Made by a program: the position numbers and the translations under genes. From assembly GCF_014522325.1 (NCBI RefSeq), contig NZ_CP041983.1, forward strand, positions 744,001 through 808,000: a DNA stretch of 64,000 bases, given 5' to 3'. This stretch comes from Lactobacillus sp. PV012 (GTDB lineage: Bacteria; Bacillota; Bacilli; Lactobacillales; Lactobacillaceae). This document shows positions 51,213 to 60,623 of the stretch, piece after piece. Position 1 is the stretch's first letter. Every line of letters begins with the position of its first letter. Below the pieces are notes generated by a model. It was not told where the DNA came from and ran no database searches. It saw only the letters and a program-made list of their open reading frames with translations.

Positions 51213-52325
51213 ATGAAAATAAAAACAAAGTTTACTGCAGCTTTTGCGGCAACTTTATTAAGCGCAAGTTTTTTAACTGTAAATGTTAAAGCAGCAGATA
51301 TTGATATCAATAGTCAATCAAATAGTTCAGATAAAACTATTCAAACGGTAGAAACACCAGTAAAGAAAGTTAGCTACTTTAAATCTAATCCTAAAATTAT
51401 TCAATTAAAGAAGGAAACTACTCTTTACAAAGATGCAGCTTTGGCTCATCCTGATCATAAGGCTAAAAAGAACTATCACTACTTGATTTCCTTATTGAAG
51501 ACTAATAATGATGGTAGTAAGATATTGAAAACTAATTCTGGTCTTTATATTTCTGCAGATACATCCCTTTCTAAAAAGATAAAAGGTTACCAAAATCCAA
51601 AGAAATATCATCAAGTACATTATACTCAACTCAAGCCTTATGGTAAGGTGGGTTACACCTTATCTCGCGGTTATGAGGGTATTAAGACTTGGAAAGTTAT
51701 GCATAAGATGGGTACTTGGGCAGGGACTAATTACTATAATCAAGCTACTTATAACGCAGTTAAAAATTTCCAACGTAAGCATGGCTTAAAGGTTACAGGT
51801 AGTGTTAACTTAAAGACTTGGCAAAAAATGGGCTTTTCTAAAAAGGAATGGTATGACATTGATAGTTATGTAGCTCCACTTGGTGCTAAAGCATGGCAGG
51901 ATAGAAGTGGCCATATCGAAGCAATGATTAAACAAGCTTATAAGTACATAGGTAAGCCATGGCTTGCTGGTTGTTCTTCAAGTCCAGCTTATGGTGTTGA
52001 TTGTTCAGGACTTGTAATGCAAGCATTGTATGCTGGTGGTATTAGTCCAGAGCCAACAAGTTCAATAGGTCATGCTCATCCTGGTAACGAATGGAATTCA
52101 CGTAACTTATGGGCAGATAAGAAATTAAAGAAAGTCTCTTACTCTAGCCGGAAACGTGGTGACTTAGTATTTTATTACCAACCGGGTACTCATACTATTT
52201 GGCACGTTGCAATTTATTTAGGTAATAATAAGGTAATCGAAAGTTGGCCACCATCTGTAATGGTTCAGCCAATTGTTAATGGTCAACGTAATGTAATTGC
52301 CGGTATTAAACGTCCGTTTATCTAG
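51213..52325 (+). CDS. NlpC/P60 peptidoglycan hydrolase with peptidoglycan-binding domain
   Basis: The 370-residue secreted protein has a signal peptide (KIKTKFTAAFAATLLSASF, cleavage near VKAAD), a Lys-rich middle, a PG_binding_1 module (TYNAVKNFQRKHGLKVTGSVNLKTWQKMG, about 180-210) and a C-terminal NlpC/P60 domain with the catalytic Cys in YGVDCSGLVMQALY and His in TIWHVAIYLG. It likely cleaves D-Glu-diamino-acid bonds in stem peptides during growth or separation. AGGAGA precedes the ATG. It is followed by its own terminator and a second secreted peptidase-like gene. Confidence 0.9.
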   Translation: MKIKTKFTAAFAATLLSASFLTVNVKAADIDINSQSNSSDKTIQTVETPVKKVSYFKSNPKIIQLKKETTLYKDAALAHPDHKAKKNYHYLISLLKTNNDGSKILKTNSGLYISADTSLSKKIKGYQNPKKYHQVHYTQLKPYGKVGYTLSRGYEGIKTWKVMHKMGTWAGTNYYNQATYNAVKNFQRKHGLKVTGSVNLKTWQKMGFSKKEWYDIDSYVAPLGAKAWQDRSGHIEAMIKQAYKYIGKPWLAGCSSSPAYGVDCSGLVMQALYAGGISPEPTSSIGHAHPGNEWNSRNLWADKKLKKVSYSSRKRGDLVFYYQPGTHTIWHVAIYLGNNKVIESWPPSVMVQPIVNGQRNVIAGIKRPFI

Positions 52326-52329
52326 AAAT

Positions 52330-52367
52330 AAAATGTATCAAAAATATTGGTTTTTGATACATTTTTT
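52330..52367 (+). terminator. terminator after the NlpC/P60 gene
   Basis: AAATGTATCAAAAA/TTTTTGATACATTT perfect stem followed by TTT. The next gene starts 20 nt beyond, so readthrough or a promoter within is needed. Confidence 0.8.
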
Positions 52368-52386
52368 ATGAGGAACTAAATTAAGA

Positions 52387-53259
52387 ATGAAATTAAAATA
52401 CAAATTATTAGCTGCAGCAGCTATTACAATAGGATTAAATGCTAGAAATTCCCAAGTTATTTTGGCAGCAACTGACAATAATATTGAGAAAAATTCGCAA
52501 ACACAAGCAAATCCAACTTCACAAGTCTCACACTGGCAGACAGTCAATGGTAAAACTTATTATGTGAAAAATGGGAAAAACCTCAAAGGTTATCGCCAAA
52601 TTGATGGTAACTGGTATGTTTTCAATAAAAAGGGTGAAGTCTGCACTGGTGTACATCAAATTCCACATACCAAGATTTTAGGCTATTTTAATAATCAAGG
52701 TCATCGCATTTTCTCTAATGTAACTGTCGGTAAAGTAAAGTACTGGATTAATAAAAAAGGGACGATTGTTGGAGTTAAGAATAATGCCAAAGTAGTTTCT
52801 CAACTTCCTGAAATGCCTACTGGCTGTGAAATAACCGCTGTAACGATGATGCTCAACTATGCAGGAGTTAATGTTTCAAAATTCAAAGCAGCTAAGATAA
52901 TGCATTATAGTTTTAATCCTAACAAAGGATTTATCGGTTCGCCTTATAAAAAATGGCCTTTGGGATATTGGGTAGCTCCTGATGGTGTTAAGTCAGTAGT
53001 TAAACATTATCTCGGTACCTCCAAAGTAATGACTAGGACAAGTATGGCCGGAATTAAGAATAAGTTAATTCGCTCACATCTTGTTGTAGCATGGGTTGGA
53101 AACTTTGACGGCTTTTCTAATCATGCAATCACATTAACTGGTTATCATGGTAAAACTTTGTATTACAACGATCCTTGGACTGGTACTAAACGTTCCATTG
53201 GTGAAAATTCATTTATGTTACATTGGGAAAAGGATGCTAAAAGGGCATTAAGTTATTAA
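52387..53259 (+). CDS. secreted C39-like peptidase with choline-binding-type repeats
   Basis: The 290-residue protein has a signal peptide (about residues 1-28), three or four short aromatic repeats of the CW_binding type (HWQTVNGKTYYVKNGKNLKGY; GNWYVFNKKGE; KYWINKKGTIVG) and a C39_2 papain-like domain with Cys in MPTGCEITAVTMMLNYAG, His in SNHAITLTGYHG and Asp in YYNDPWTGTK. Such proteins are wall-associated; the substrate may be peptidoglycan or surface protein. It is close behind an NlpC/P60 gene. The ribosome-binding site is GAGG, 12 nt upstream. Confidence 0.88.
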   Translation: MKLKYKLLAAAAITIGLNARNSQVILAATDNNIEKNSQTQANPTSQVSHWQTVNGKTYYVKNGKNLKGYRQIDGNWYVFNKKGEVCTGVHQIPHTKILGYFNNQGHRIFSNVTVGKVKYWINKKGTIVGVKNNAKVVSQLPEMPTGCEITAVTMMLNYAGVNVSKFKAAKIMHYSFNPNKGFIGSPYKKWPLGYWVAPDGVKSVVKHYLGTSKVMTRTSMAGIKNKLIRSHLVVAWVGNFDGFSNHAITLTGYHGKTLYYNDPWTGTKRSIGENSFMLHWEKDAKRALSY

Positions 53260-53285
53260 AAGGACCGGGGTAGGTCCTTTTTTTG
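53258..53285 (+). terminator. terminator after the C39-like gene
   Basis: AAAAGGACC/GGTCCTTTT hairpin plus TTTT. Confidence 0.85.
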
Positions 53286-54092
53286 CTTTAATCCATTACT
53301 CCAGTTAATTTTGGTACTTTAATTGCTATTAGGCATGACATTTAAAATTTAGACTTTTTGCCTCGTTCATTAGTACCGATAATATTTTTATTGGTAAAAG
53401 TATAATTTAGAAGGATACCTATTCTCCTCTTTTGCAAGGGAAGAGTCAAAAGAAGAGTTTTAGATATAATGATTAAGTTTAATGCTATATATTATTGAAT
53501 ATTATATATTAAATATATATGTGTGTATCATAAATATATGGAATATAAATTTTAAGACTAATAAATTTATCTATTAAACACTGAAGTTTATTTTATTAAT
53601 CAATTTTAACCAGTACAAAGTTTTAATTTAAGCCTATGAAGATCGATGAAAAATCAGTATCTAAAAAGCTAGCCAGCCATAGGTCGGGACTTATGAATTT
53701 ATTGTGATGGGATCCAAGATAGTTTAATAAAAGCAACAATTAAATAAAATGATTTTATTAGGAGAGATTTTCCGGAGATGAGTCGAGTAGAAAATAAATT
53801 TGTCACTAAAACAAATAAAAATTAAATGGCAAAATTAGATAAGTGAAGACATATTTATATAGATAAATAATAGCAGCTCTATTCTTTTCATTATTTAACT
53901 TTACATAATATCGATTATAGGAAATTGTATAAAATTTAGTTTCTAATCTCCTTTTGGCTATTTTGGAGAGATTTATTATTTATCTTTTGGATTTAAAAAT
54001 TCGTCATTATAAAAAATGCATCCTTTCAAAGAGTTTGTAGCCAGAAGAAATGCATTTATCAAAATTTATTTTTATGAGATTCAATCTTTTCC
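53286..54092. other. 800-bp AT-rich region without recognisable genes
   Basis: Very AT-rich, including a run of ATAT-type sequence near 53485-53540. Short frames have no Shine-Dalgarno or coding character. A hairpin AATCTCC/GGAGA-ATT lies at about 53943-53972 and AAATGCAT/ATGCATTT arms near 54016-54058 may terminate the DUF554 gene. It could hold decayed genes or an unrecognised RNA. Confidence 0.5.
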
Positions 54093-54776
54093 CTAAATTA
54101 TACTTTTCCCAATAAAAAAGATAATTGGTACCAATAAACTTGGTAAAAAATTCAAAGTTTTTATATCGCGCAACTTTAAAAGTACAATTCCAGTAATTGT
54201 AATCAAAAATCCTCCTACAATTGAAATTTCTGTAATTAATGGCCCACTAAAAAAAGAAGCTGATAAATACTTTGCCACTAAATAGATTCCTCCTTGCCAA
54301 CAGAATAAAACTGGCGCACAAATCAACATTCCCCAACCAAAACTAGCTCCAAAAATAGTTGAAGATACAAAATCTAAAGTAGCATTTGTAAATAGCATGG
54401 TATGGTCTCCTTTAGCGGCTGCCATAACAGGACCTACAATTGATAAGGCTCCGATGCAATATAATAAAATTCCAGTTGCAATTCCTTCACCGGTAGAAGC
54501 TTTGCCTCCAAAACGATCAATTAAATTGTTATAATGCTTATTTAAGTCAAGCCAATTTCCAAACAAAGCACCTAGTGCCAAACTAACAATAAATAAGACG
54601 GGATACTTACTTTTAGGAAGATTGTTAATTACATTTTCTAAACCAATGCCCAAAGCTGCTAACCCCATGGCAATGTATAGAGCATCTTCATATTTATCTT
54701 TAAGGCCATTTTTTAGAAAGCATCCAATTGTTGTTCCAACTAAAATTGCTCCTGTATTTACTATTGTCCCAATCAT
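54093..54776 (-). CDS. DUF554-family membrane protein
   Basis: The 227-residue protein has seven or so hydrophobic segments and matches the DUF554 (YdfK/YqgA) family: the start MIGTIVNTGAILVGTTIGCFLKN, LGLAALGIGLENVI-like segment, LGALFGNWLDL, and ATGILLYCIGALSIVGP. Function is not established; a transport role has been suggested for the family. GAGGAAAAG precedes the ATG. Confidence 0.88.
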   Translation of the reverse strand: MIGTIVNTGAILVGTTIGCFLKNGLKDKYEDALYIAMGLAALGIGLENVINNLPKSKYPVLFIVSLALGALFGNWLDLNKHYNNLIDRFGGKASTGEGIATGILLYCIGALSIVGPVMAAAKGDHTMLFTNATLDFVSSTIFGASFGWGMLICAPVLFCWQGGIYLVAKYLSASFFSGPLITEISIVGGFLITITGIVLLKLRDIKTLNFLPSLLVPIIFFIGKSII

Positions 54777-54854
54777 ACTTTTCCTCTTTTAATAATAAAT
54801 TAAATCTCTTTAGATAGATCTTCTTTTATTAACAGTACAAAGAAAAGATCCTAC

Positions 54855-55295
54855 TCAAAATAGTTCATCCCTCTCACCATCTAATAAATGTTCACTAATC
54901 TTTTCATCAAAATAAACTGGTAAATCATGATCAAAATTATATGCTAGTTTCGAATGGAGTAATTTATCCTTTGTCATCCAAGTTAGAGTCCCTTCTTCAC
55001 TTTCCTGTAAATTACCACTGAATTTTGTTGCAGTATAAAAGAATACTAAATAGCGTTGTTGGTTAGCGTCATAAAACTGCTTAACGCCTACAAGTTTAGG
55101 AGCTTCAATAATTAAACCGGTTTCTTCTTTAACTTCACGGATTACTGAATCATGAAATGACTCATGAGCTTCAACGTGGCCACCTGGAAAAGTTAGTCCT
55201 GGCCAGACTGGATCTTTTCGATCTAAAACTAATATTTTATCTTTGTTCTTGATCATACACATGTTTGTTAAAGTAACTGATTCAGTTCTACTCAT
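54855..55295 (-). CDS. NUDIX hydrolase (MutT/8-oxo-dGTPase-like)
   Basis: The 146-residue protein contains the complete Nudix box GGHVEAHESFHDSVIREVKEETGL (G-x5-E-x7-REVxEExG). The start SRTESVTLTNMCMIKNKDKILVLDRKD and the FPGGHVE context are like YtkD/MutX-type 8-oxo-dGTP diphosphatases of lactobacilli, so nucleotide-pool cleaning is likely though other nucleoside diphosphate derivatives are possible. Confidence 0.88.
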   Translation of the reverse strand: MSRTESVTLTNMCMIKNKDKILVLDRKDPVWPGLTFPGGHVEAHESFHDSVIREVKEETGLIIEAPKLVGVKQFYDANQQRYLVFFYTATKFSGNLQESEEGTLTWMTKDKLLHSKLAYNFDHDLPVYFDEKISEHLLDGERDELF

Positions 55296-55371
55296 TAAAT
55301 TGCCCTACTTTCAAAAATTTACGTCTTGTATTTAATTATAACTTTTTTCATTTCATAGTCTAAAGGAAATA

Positions 55372-55409
55372 AAAACACTATTGCTACAAATCTAAGCAAT
55401 AGTGTTTTA
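55372..55409 (-). terminator. terminator of the AKR-SDR operon
   Basis: AAAACACTATTGC/GCAATAGTGTTTT perfect 13-bp stem, T-rich on the minus strand beyond. Confidence 0.85.
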
Positions 55410-55424
55410 TTATCTTCACAAATT

Positions 55425-56084
55425 TTAGTAAACAGGTCTAGGAGAACCTTGAGTAGCTTCATCAGCAAAGCCAATACTCTCTCTACTGTATTTTTTAGGA
55501 TCTTCAATAATTTCTACAATTAACTTTGCGCAGCTCTTTCTTGAGACAGAGACACCAATATACTCTTCACCCTTGTGAGTAACAGTATAATTAGTATCAT
55601 TCCGATCATTAAGCCAAGCTAATCGAAGTACTGTATAATCTAAATCTGATTCTTCAATATACTTATCAGAAAGTACAACTGCATCAGTTGCTTTAACTTT
55701 TCCGCCAAAACAAACTTCTCGGTTATATGAACCAAATGGCTCAGGTACTTTGTCATAAATTCCAAGAATATTTGAAGAAATTAAACGTTTAACGCCTTCT
55801 TCATCCATAATTTTAATAATATCTTGGGTAAGCTTAGCTTCTGCACTATGATCTACAAAAGCCACATAGACAATATCTTGTCCTTTAATTGCTTTACGCA
55901 AATCGTCTGGATTATTAGCATCCCCATCAATAATGGTCACTCTGGGATTATCTGCTAAATCAGCAAGACGAGCAGAATTCCTTAAAAATAGGGTTAACTC
56001 AATATCATTAGTATCTTTTAAAATTTTTTCTTCTACTAAGCGAGCAATTTGTCCATTTGCTCCAATGATTGCTACTTTAGTCAT
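55425..56084 (-). CDS. NAD(P)H-binding atypical SDR (NmrA/YwnB-like)
   Basis: The 219-residue protein has the atypical Rossmann start VAIIGANGQIARLVEEKIL, then VYVAFVDHSAE, RLISSNILGIYD and the C-terminal LRLAWLNDRNDTNY. It lacks the classical YxxxK pair, as do many flavin reductase-like members of this group. It follows the AKR gene by 23 nt on the same strand, forming a small redox operon divergent from a LysR regulator. Confidence 0.85.
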   Translation of the reverse strand: MTKVAIIGANGQIARLVEEKILKDTNDIELTLFLRNSARLADLADNPRVTIIDGDANNPDDLRKAIKGQDIVYVAFVDHSAEAKLTQDIIKIMDEEGVKRLISSNILGIYDKVPEPFGSYNREVCFGGKVKATDAVVLSDKYIEESDLDYTVLRLAWLNDRNDTNYTVTHKGEEYIGVSVSRKSCAKLIVEIIEDPKKYSRESIGFADEATQGSPRPVY

Positions 56085-56107
56085 TTTACTTTACTTCCTT
56101 TCAATAC

Positions 56108-56965
56108 TTAACGTAAAGCTTTCAAACTTGAACCAAAAATACTTTCAATAGCACTTGGATCACGATGATCGAAGAACTGACTTTCTTGCAAATCAAGTGA
56201 ATTCATTTTCTTCATGTCTTCATCACTTAATTTAAAATCAAAAACATCAAAGTTTTCTGCCATGCGAACCTTATGAACAGACTTTGGAATTACAATAATA
56301 CCTCTTTGAAGTAACCAGCGTAAAATTACCTGTCCGTTCTTCTTACCATATTTCTTACCAATTTCAGCGATTGTTTCATTAGTGAAAATCTCATGCTTAC
56401 CTTCCGCAAATGGTGCCCAAGCTTCTACTGCAATCCCTTGTTTTTGATTCCAGTTTACTTCACTATCTTGTTGGAACCAGGGTGAGACTTCAATTTGGTT
56501 AACTGCAGGTTTAACATTACTCATTAATTCTAAGTTTTTGAGTTGATCTGGATAAAAATTAGAAACCCCAATGGACTTAATTTTACCAGCTTTTTGAGCT
56601 TCTTCTAAAGCTCTCCAAGCTCCATAAACATCCCCATATGGTTGGTGGAGTAAATAAAGATCCATGTAATCCATTCCAAGCTTGGCTAAAGATTCATCAA
56701 TTCCTTGTTTAGCTTTTTCATAAGTAAAATGATCTACCCATAGTTTAGAAGTTACAAAGAAGTTGCTTCTATCGATGCCACTTTGGTTAATTGCTTTACC
56801 AACAGCTTCTTCATTTTGATAAGCTGCTGCTGTATCAAATAAGCGATACCCTACTTCAATTGCATCTTTAACTGCAGTTTCTGCTTCTTTTAGATCTGGA
56901 ACTTGAAAGACACCAAATCCAAGTTGTGGCATTTTATTGCCATCATTTAAAGTAATATATTCCAT
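56108..56965 (-). CDS. aldo/keto reductase (AKR5-like)
   Basis: The 285-residue protein shows AKR5 hallmarks: MPQLGFGVFQVPD, LFDTAAAYQNEEAVGKAI with Asp and Tyr, TSKLWVDHFTYE with the catalytic Lys, LYLLHQPYGDVYGAWRALEE with the His, and GVSNFYPDQL. It reduces aldehydes, ketones or keto sugars with NADPH. A strong GGAGG site precedes the ATG. Divergent from LysR with a T-N11-A dyad between, so LysR is its likely activator. Confidence 0.9.
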   Translation of the reverse strand: MEYITLNDGNKMPQLGFGVFQVPDLKEAETAVKDAIEVGYRLFDTAAAYQNEEAVGKAINQSGIDRSNFFVTSKLWVDHFTYEKAKQGIDESLAKLGMDYMDLYLLHQPYGDVYGAWRALEEAQKAGKIKSIGVSNFYPDQLKNLELMSNVKPAVNQIEVSPWFQQDSEVNWNQKQGIAVEAWAPFAEGKHEIFTNETIAEIGKKYGKKNGQVILRWLLQRGIIVIPKSVHKVRMAENFDVFDFKLSDEDMKKMNSLDLQESQFFDHRDPSAIESIFGSSLKALR

Positions 56966-57053
56966 GATAATTCCTCCGTTTTTATGATATCTCTTAACAA
57001 TTATTAGTATAGCTTGAAAAATTAAGAGAGAAAATTACCCTTTATGTATATCA

Positions 57054-57068
57054 CGATACGATAAATGT
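57054..57068. promoter_or_regulatory. LysR-type T-N11-A dyad
   Basis: ATAC-GATAAAT-GTAT lies in the divergent region between the AKR and LysR genes and is flanked by an outer ATCAC/GTGAT pair. Confidence 0.55.
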
Positions 57069-57211
57069 ATGGTGTGATTTTAGCTTAGAAAAGTAATGTT
57101 AAAATGTAGTTTATTTTAAATTAAGTAGCGTTATCTGCTCAAACTCAGTAATTAATTTTCAATTTAATTCATGTTATTATACATATAATGCATACTAAGG
57201 AGAGAATTGTA

Positions 57212-58081
57212 ATGATAAGTTTTGAATTGCTAGAAGAATTAGTTACCTTCGCTAAATATGGGACTTTAAGAGCAACAGCTGAGCATTTGATGATTACTCA
57301 ACCTAGTGTTACACGCGGGATGCAAAAGTTAGAACAAGAATTGGGTGTTAAGCTTTTTGACCGCCAAGCTAATCGAATTTCCTTAAATGAAACTGGTAAA
57401 TTAGCTGCAGCTGAGGCCAAAAAGTTATTAGCTGCAGAAAATAATTTTGTGGAGAAAATTGCTAATTTTGACCAAATGAAAAAGAATATTACCATTGGTT
57501 CCGTAGCTCCTGGTCCTCTTCTTTGGTTAGATAATAACCGTCCTAGTTTTAATCAAGACCTTGCCATTACCCAGCAACTGATTACACCTGATCATGTTGT
57601 GCAAGATTTACTTAGCTACAAACAAAGAATCATCTTCACAAATTATGAAATTGAATCTGAGGAAATCGAATCAATGTATTTAGGTAGAGAAAAATTATTT
57701 GTTAGAATTGATAAATTTAATCCTCTGGCTGCCAAGAAAAGTGTAACTTTCAAAGATTTAGCAGGTTTAAGTTTCTTAGTAGTTAGGGATGTGGGACCTT
57801 GGCGTAAGATTCAAGAGTCCAATATTCCAGATGCTAAATTTTTATACCAAGAAGATTTAAACTCACTAGATGAATTAACACAATATTCTAATTTTCCCGT
57901 CTTTAGGTCTAACTTAACTTTAGCGAGTCATTTTGAAGAAAAAGATGACGATCGTATCTTAATACCAATTGAGGATAAAAATAATACTTTAGAAATTTAC
58001 GGCTCGTATTTAAAAGAGCAGCGGTCTACTGTACAGCCCCTTTTAAAGGAAATATCTCAAAATTGGCCAGTTCAAAAATAA
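57212..58081 (+). CDS. LysR-family transcriptional regulator
   Basis: I use ATG 57212, 9 nt after AAGGAG. The 289-residue protein has a LysR helix-turn-helix (LLEELVTFAKYGTLRATAEHLMITQPSVTRGMQKLEQELGVKLFDRQANRISLN) and a periplasmic-binding-like effector domain. It is divergent from the AKR-SDR operon, the standard arrangement for control of that operon. The inducer is unknown, possibly an electrophile given the targets. Confidence 0.9.
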   Translation: MISFELLEELVTFAKYGTLRATAEHLMITQPSVTRGMQKLEQELGVKLFDRQANRISLNETGKLAAAEAKKLLAAENNFVEKIANFDQMKKNITIGSVAPGPLLWLDNNRPSFNQDLAITQQLITPDHVVQDLLSYKQRIIFTNYEIESEEIESMYLGREKLFVRIDKFNPLAAKKSVTFKDLAGLSFLVVRDVGPWRKIQESNIPDAKFLYQEDLNSLDELTQYSNFPVFRSNLTLASHFEEKDDDRILIPIEDKNNTLEIYGSYLKEQRSTVQPLLKEISQNWPVQK

Positions 58082-58125
58082 AAAGTCTAACTTTTGGTGG
58101 TATTTCACACTAAGTTAGACTTTTT
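58080..58125. terminator. bidirectional terminator
   Basis: AAAAAGTCTAACTT/AAGTTAGACTTTTT stem between convergent genes. Confidence 0.85.
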
Positions 58126-58127
58126 AT

Positions 58128-59167
58128 TTACTTATCATTTACAATAATCAAAGACTTAATCGCTTCACGCTTATCCATTGCAGCATAAGCATCTTGAATA
58201 TGCTCTAAATCAAAACGTTTAGTAAATACTTTACCTGGATTAATATTTCCCTTTAATACTTCATCTAAAAGTAAATTTTGTCATAAGTAGTAACACTAGC
58301 AATACCACCCCGAAGACCAATATTTTTCCAAAAAAGAGTATTAGAAGCTGGTTCGGTCTGAGGTACACCAACACGACCAATAATTGCACCTGGACGAGCA
58401 AGTTTGCCAGCTTGTTCTATTGCACTTGTAGCACCGACACATTCTAAGACGCTGTCAGCTCCTGCACCGTTAGTTAAAGTCATGACTTTCTCTACTGCTT
58501 CATCTCCACGTGCAGAGACAATATCAGTTGCACCAAATTCTTGTCCTAGTTTAGCTCGAACTTTATGGTGACTCATTAAGATAATTCTTGAAGCACCAAG
58601 TAAACGTGCTCCAATTACTCCACATAGTCCTACTGCTCCATCCCCAATAACTACAGTAGTATGACCAGGTTTAACTTCAGCAGATTTTGCGGCATGAAAA
58701 CCCGTTGCCATAACATCGGCTAAAGTTAAGAAGTTGTTGAGTTGTGCATCTGAGTAGTCTTCTGGTTTACCAGGAATTTTGATTAAAGCCCAATTAGCTT
58801 GCTCAAAACGTAAATACTCACCCTGATAACCACCATTACTACCCTCTGGTTGGTTTAGACACGAGCCGTCAAAACCTGCTCGACAAGCGGCGCAATAACC
58901 GCAACCGTGAGTAAAAGGTACAATTACAAAGTCACCAGGATGAACTGCAGTTACTTCATCACCAACTTCTTCAATAATTCCTATCGCTTCATGCCCTACT
59001 GTCGAGCCACTTTCGCGCTTAGAAATGCCACGATACCACCATAAGTCAGAACCACAAACACAAGCTCTGATAATACGAATAATAGCATCAGTAGGCTTTT
59101 GAATAGTTGGTTCAGTTAATTCTTTTATTGCCATCTTCCCTGGTTTAACAAAAACTGCTGCTTTCAT
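58128..59167 (-). pseudogene. zinc-dependent alcohol dehydrogenase with 3' frameshift
   Basis: The MDR-type dehydrogenase frame opens at ATG 59167 (GGAAAGGAA upstream) with zinc ligands CVCGSDLWWYRG, GHEAIGIIEEVGDEV and the structural zinc set CGYCAACRAGFDGSC, and the cofactor motif VIGDGAVGLCGV. At 58265 it stops as TYDKIYF. Adding one A to the run near 58285 would continue as NLLLDEVLKGNINPGKVF to SLIIVND and TAA at 58128, a full-length protein of about 346 residues. The frameshift removes the last 45 residues. Either a recent mutation or a homopolymer error. Confidence 0.8.
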
Positions 59168-59315
59168 TTTATCTATTTCCTTTCCGTCATTTAACTTGCA
59201 ATGATCATTGTAGTGCTAAATTTTTCTTATGAAAAATACCAAAAGTTGATGCTAGTATGCCTAAACCGTATAATAAAAAATATTTTTAAGGACTATAGAC
59301 CGGATCTACTGCTAC

Positions 59316-59687
59316 TTAATATGGGCTAGCCACTTGTTTAGCTATAACCCACTTGCCATTTTCTTTAGCAAAATACATTTTCATTTGAAGTGGCCAAGTA
59401 GAAATACTACCGCCCCAAATTCTGGCTTTAACACGATTTTTACCAATAAATGATGCTGTATTCCCATTAATTTCAATATCTTCAATCGCTTCTTCATCAG
59501 AAGAATAATATTTCATTTCTTCATTTTGGATTTGGTCGATCCATTCCATCTTCGGTTGAACATAGCCAGTCATATGAGTTAATTCCATACTTGGAGCTAA
59601 AATTTGGTTAAGTGTGTTAATGTCTTTGTTAACCATCGCTTGGTTTTCTTTGCGGTAAAGTGAAATTATTTGTTGTTCATCAGTCAC
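59316..59687 (-). CDS. SnoaL/NTF2-like small protein
   Basis: The 123-residue protein has the NTF2-like pattern: EQQIISLYRKENQAMVNKDINTLNQILAPSMELTHMTGYV, then IEDIEINGNTASFIGKNRVKARIWGG and WPLQMKMYFAKENGKWVIAKQVAS. Such cone-shaped proteins bind or isomerise small hydrophobic ligands. The start is GTG (59687) after GAGGTG. It lies 25 nt downstream of an SDR gene, likely one operon. No catalytic residues can be named. Confidence 0.82.
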   Translation of the reverse strand: MTDEQQIISLYRKENQAMVNKDINTLNQILAPSMELTHMTGYVQPKMEWIDQIQNEEMKYYSSDEEAIEDIEINGNTASFIGKNRVKARIWGGSISTWPLQMKMYFAKENGKWVIAKQVASPY

Positions 59688-59712
59688 AAAATCACCTCAT
59701 TATCTATTTATA

Positions 59713-60549
59713 TTAATTTCTAACTTCGTCAACATTACCGTACCAATACTGAGCGGTAACACCACCATCAATTAAAAAATCACTCCCTGTAATAAAGGCT
59801 GCTTGGTCACTCATTAAATATTGAGCTAAACTAGCAATTTCATCCGGAGTTGCTGGACGCTTAGTTACCATCGATTCAAACATTTTCTTGTAGCCGGCAC
59901 CACGTGGGCCATTTAATTCATCCAAGGCAAGTGGAGTCATTACTATTCCGGGAGAAATGGCATTAATTCTGGCACCACGCTTTTGCCAATTTACTGATTC
60001 ACTAGCAACACGCAACACATTCTCACGTTTAGCATATTGGTAAGCAAAAAGTGAATCGGTAATTACATCAGGTTGCAAAATATCTAAATCAAGCAATTTT
60101 TCAGTTGGAGTCATAGCAAGTTTTTTGTCGTTCTCTTGACCTAATGCGGGTAGACGATGTCCAGATTGAGAAGAAATAATAATTCCACTACCACCTTCAT
60201 CAATAACTTTTCCGAATTCTTCAAGCAAAACTGAGGTACCATACAAATCCACTTTCAAGACTTGCTCAGGAGTAGTTTGAGATGGTGAAACACCTGCTGC
60301 ATTGACTAAGTGCTTAATTTTACCCAACTCTTGAGCTTTCTTAACTACTTTTTGAATTGATTCACGAGAAGATAAATCAGCCTTGATTGTTTCTACATCA
60401 AAACCTGCTTCTTGTAATCTCTTTTGCACATTTTTTAAGTTGTTTTCATTGTAGTCAGCTAGTAATAATTTTTTACCACTAGCAACCCGTCTAACAATAG
60501 CTTCACCAATTGATCCACTACCAAATAAAACAACTACTTCTTTTTTCAT
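59713..60549 (-). CDS. SDR-family oxidoreductase
   Basis: The 278-residue protein begins VVLFGSGSIGEAIVRRVASGK, a variant of the TGxxxGIG motif, followed by VNAAGVSPSQT, a Ser in IISSQSGHRLP, and YAKREN in place of YxxxK; the downstream ARINAISPGIVMTPLALDELNG and AAFITGSDFLIDGGV are classical. It is a NAD(P)-dependent dehydrogenase of unknown substrate. It heads the operon with the SnoaL-like gene. Confidence 0.85.
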   Translation of the reverse strand: MKKEVVVLFGSGSIGEAIVRRVASGKKLLLADYNENNLKNVQKRLQEAGFDVETIKADLSSRESIQKVVKKAQELGKIKHLVNAAGVSPSQTTPEQVLKVDLYGTSVLLEEFGKVIDEGGSGIIISSQSGHRLPALGQENDKKLAMTPTEKLLDLDILQPDVITDSLFAYQYAKRENVLRVASESVNWQKRGARINAISPGIVMTPLALDELNGPRGAGYKKMFESMVTKRPATPDEIASLAQYLMSDQAAFITGSDFLIDGGVTAQYWYGNVDEVRN

Positions 60550-60623
60550 ATTTTTCTCCCTTAATAAATTGATTTAATCCACCTAAAATTAAAACTTTTT
60601 TATTTGAATTTACTCTTAATGAT

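Noticed and set aside
53485-53540. AT-rich tract considered as a replication origin or iterons
   Set aside because: No repeated DnaA-like boxes or regular iterons; only irregular ATAT sequence.
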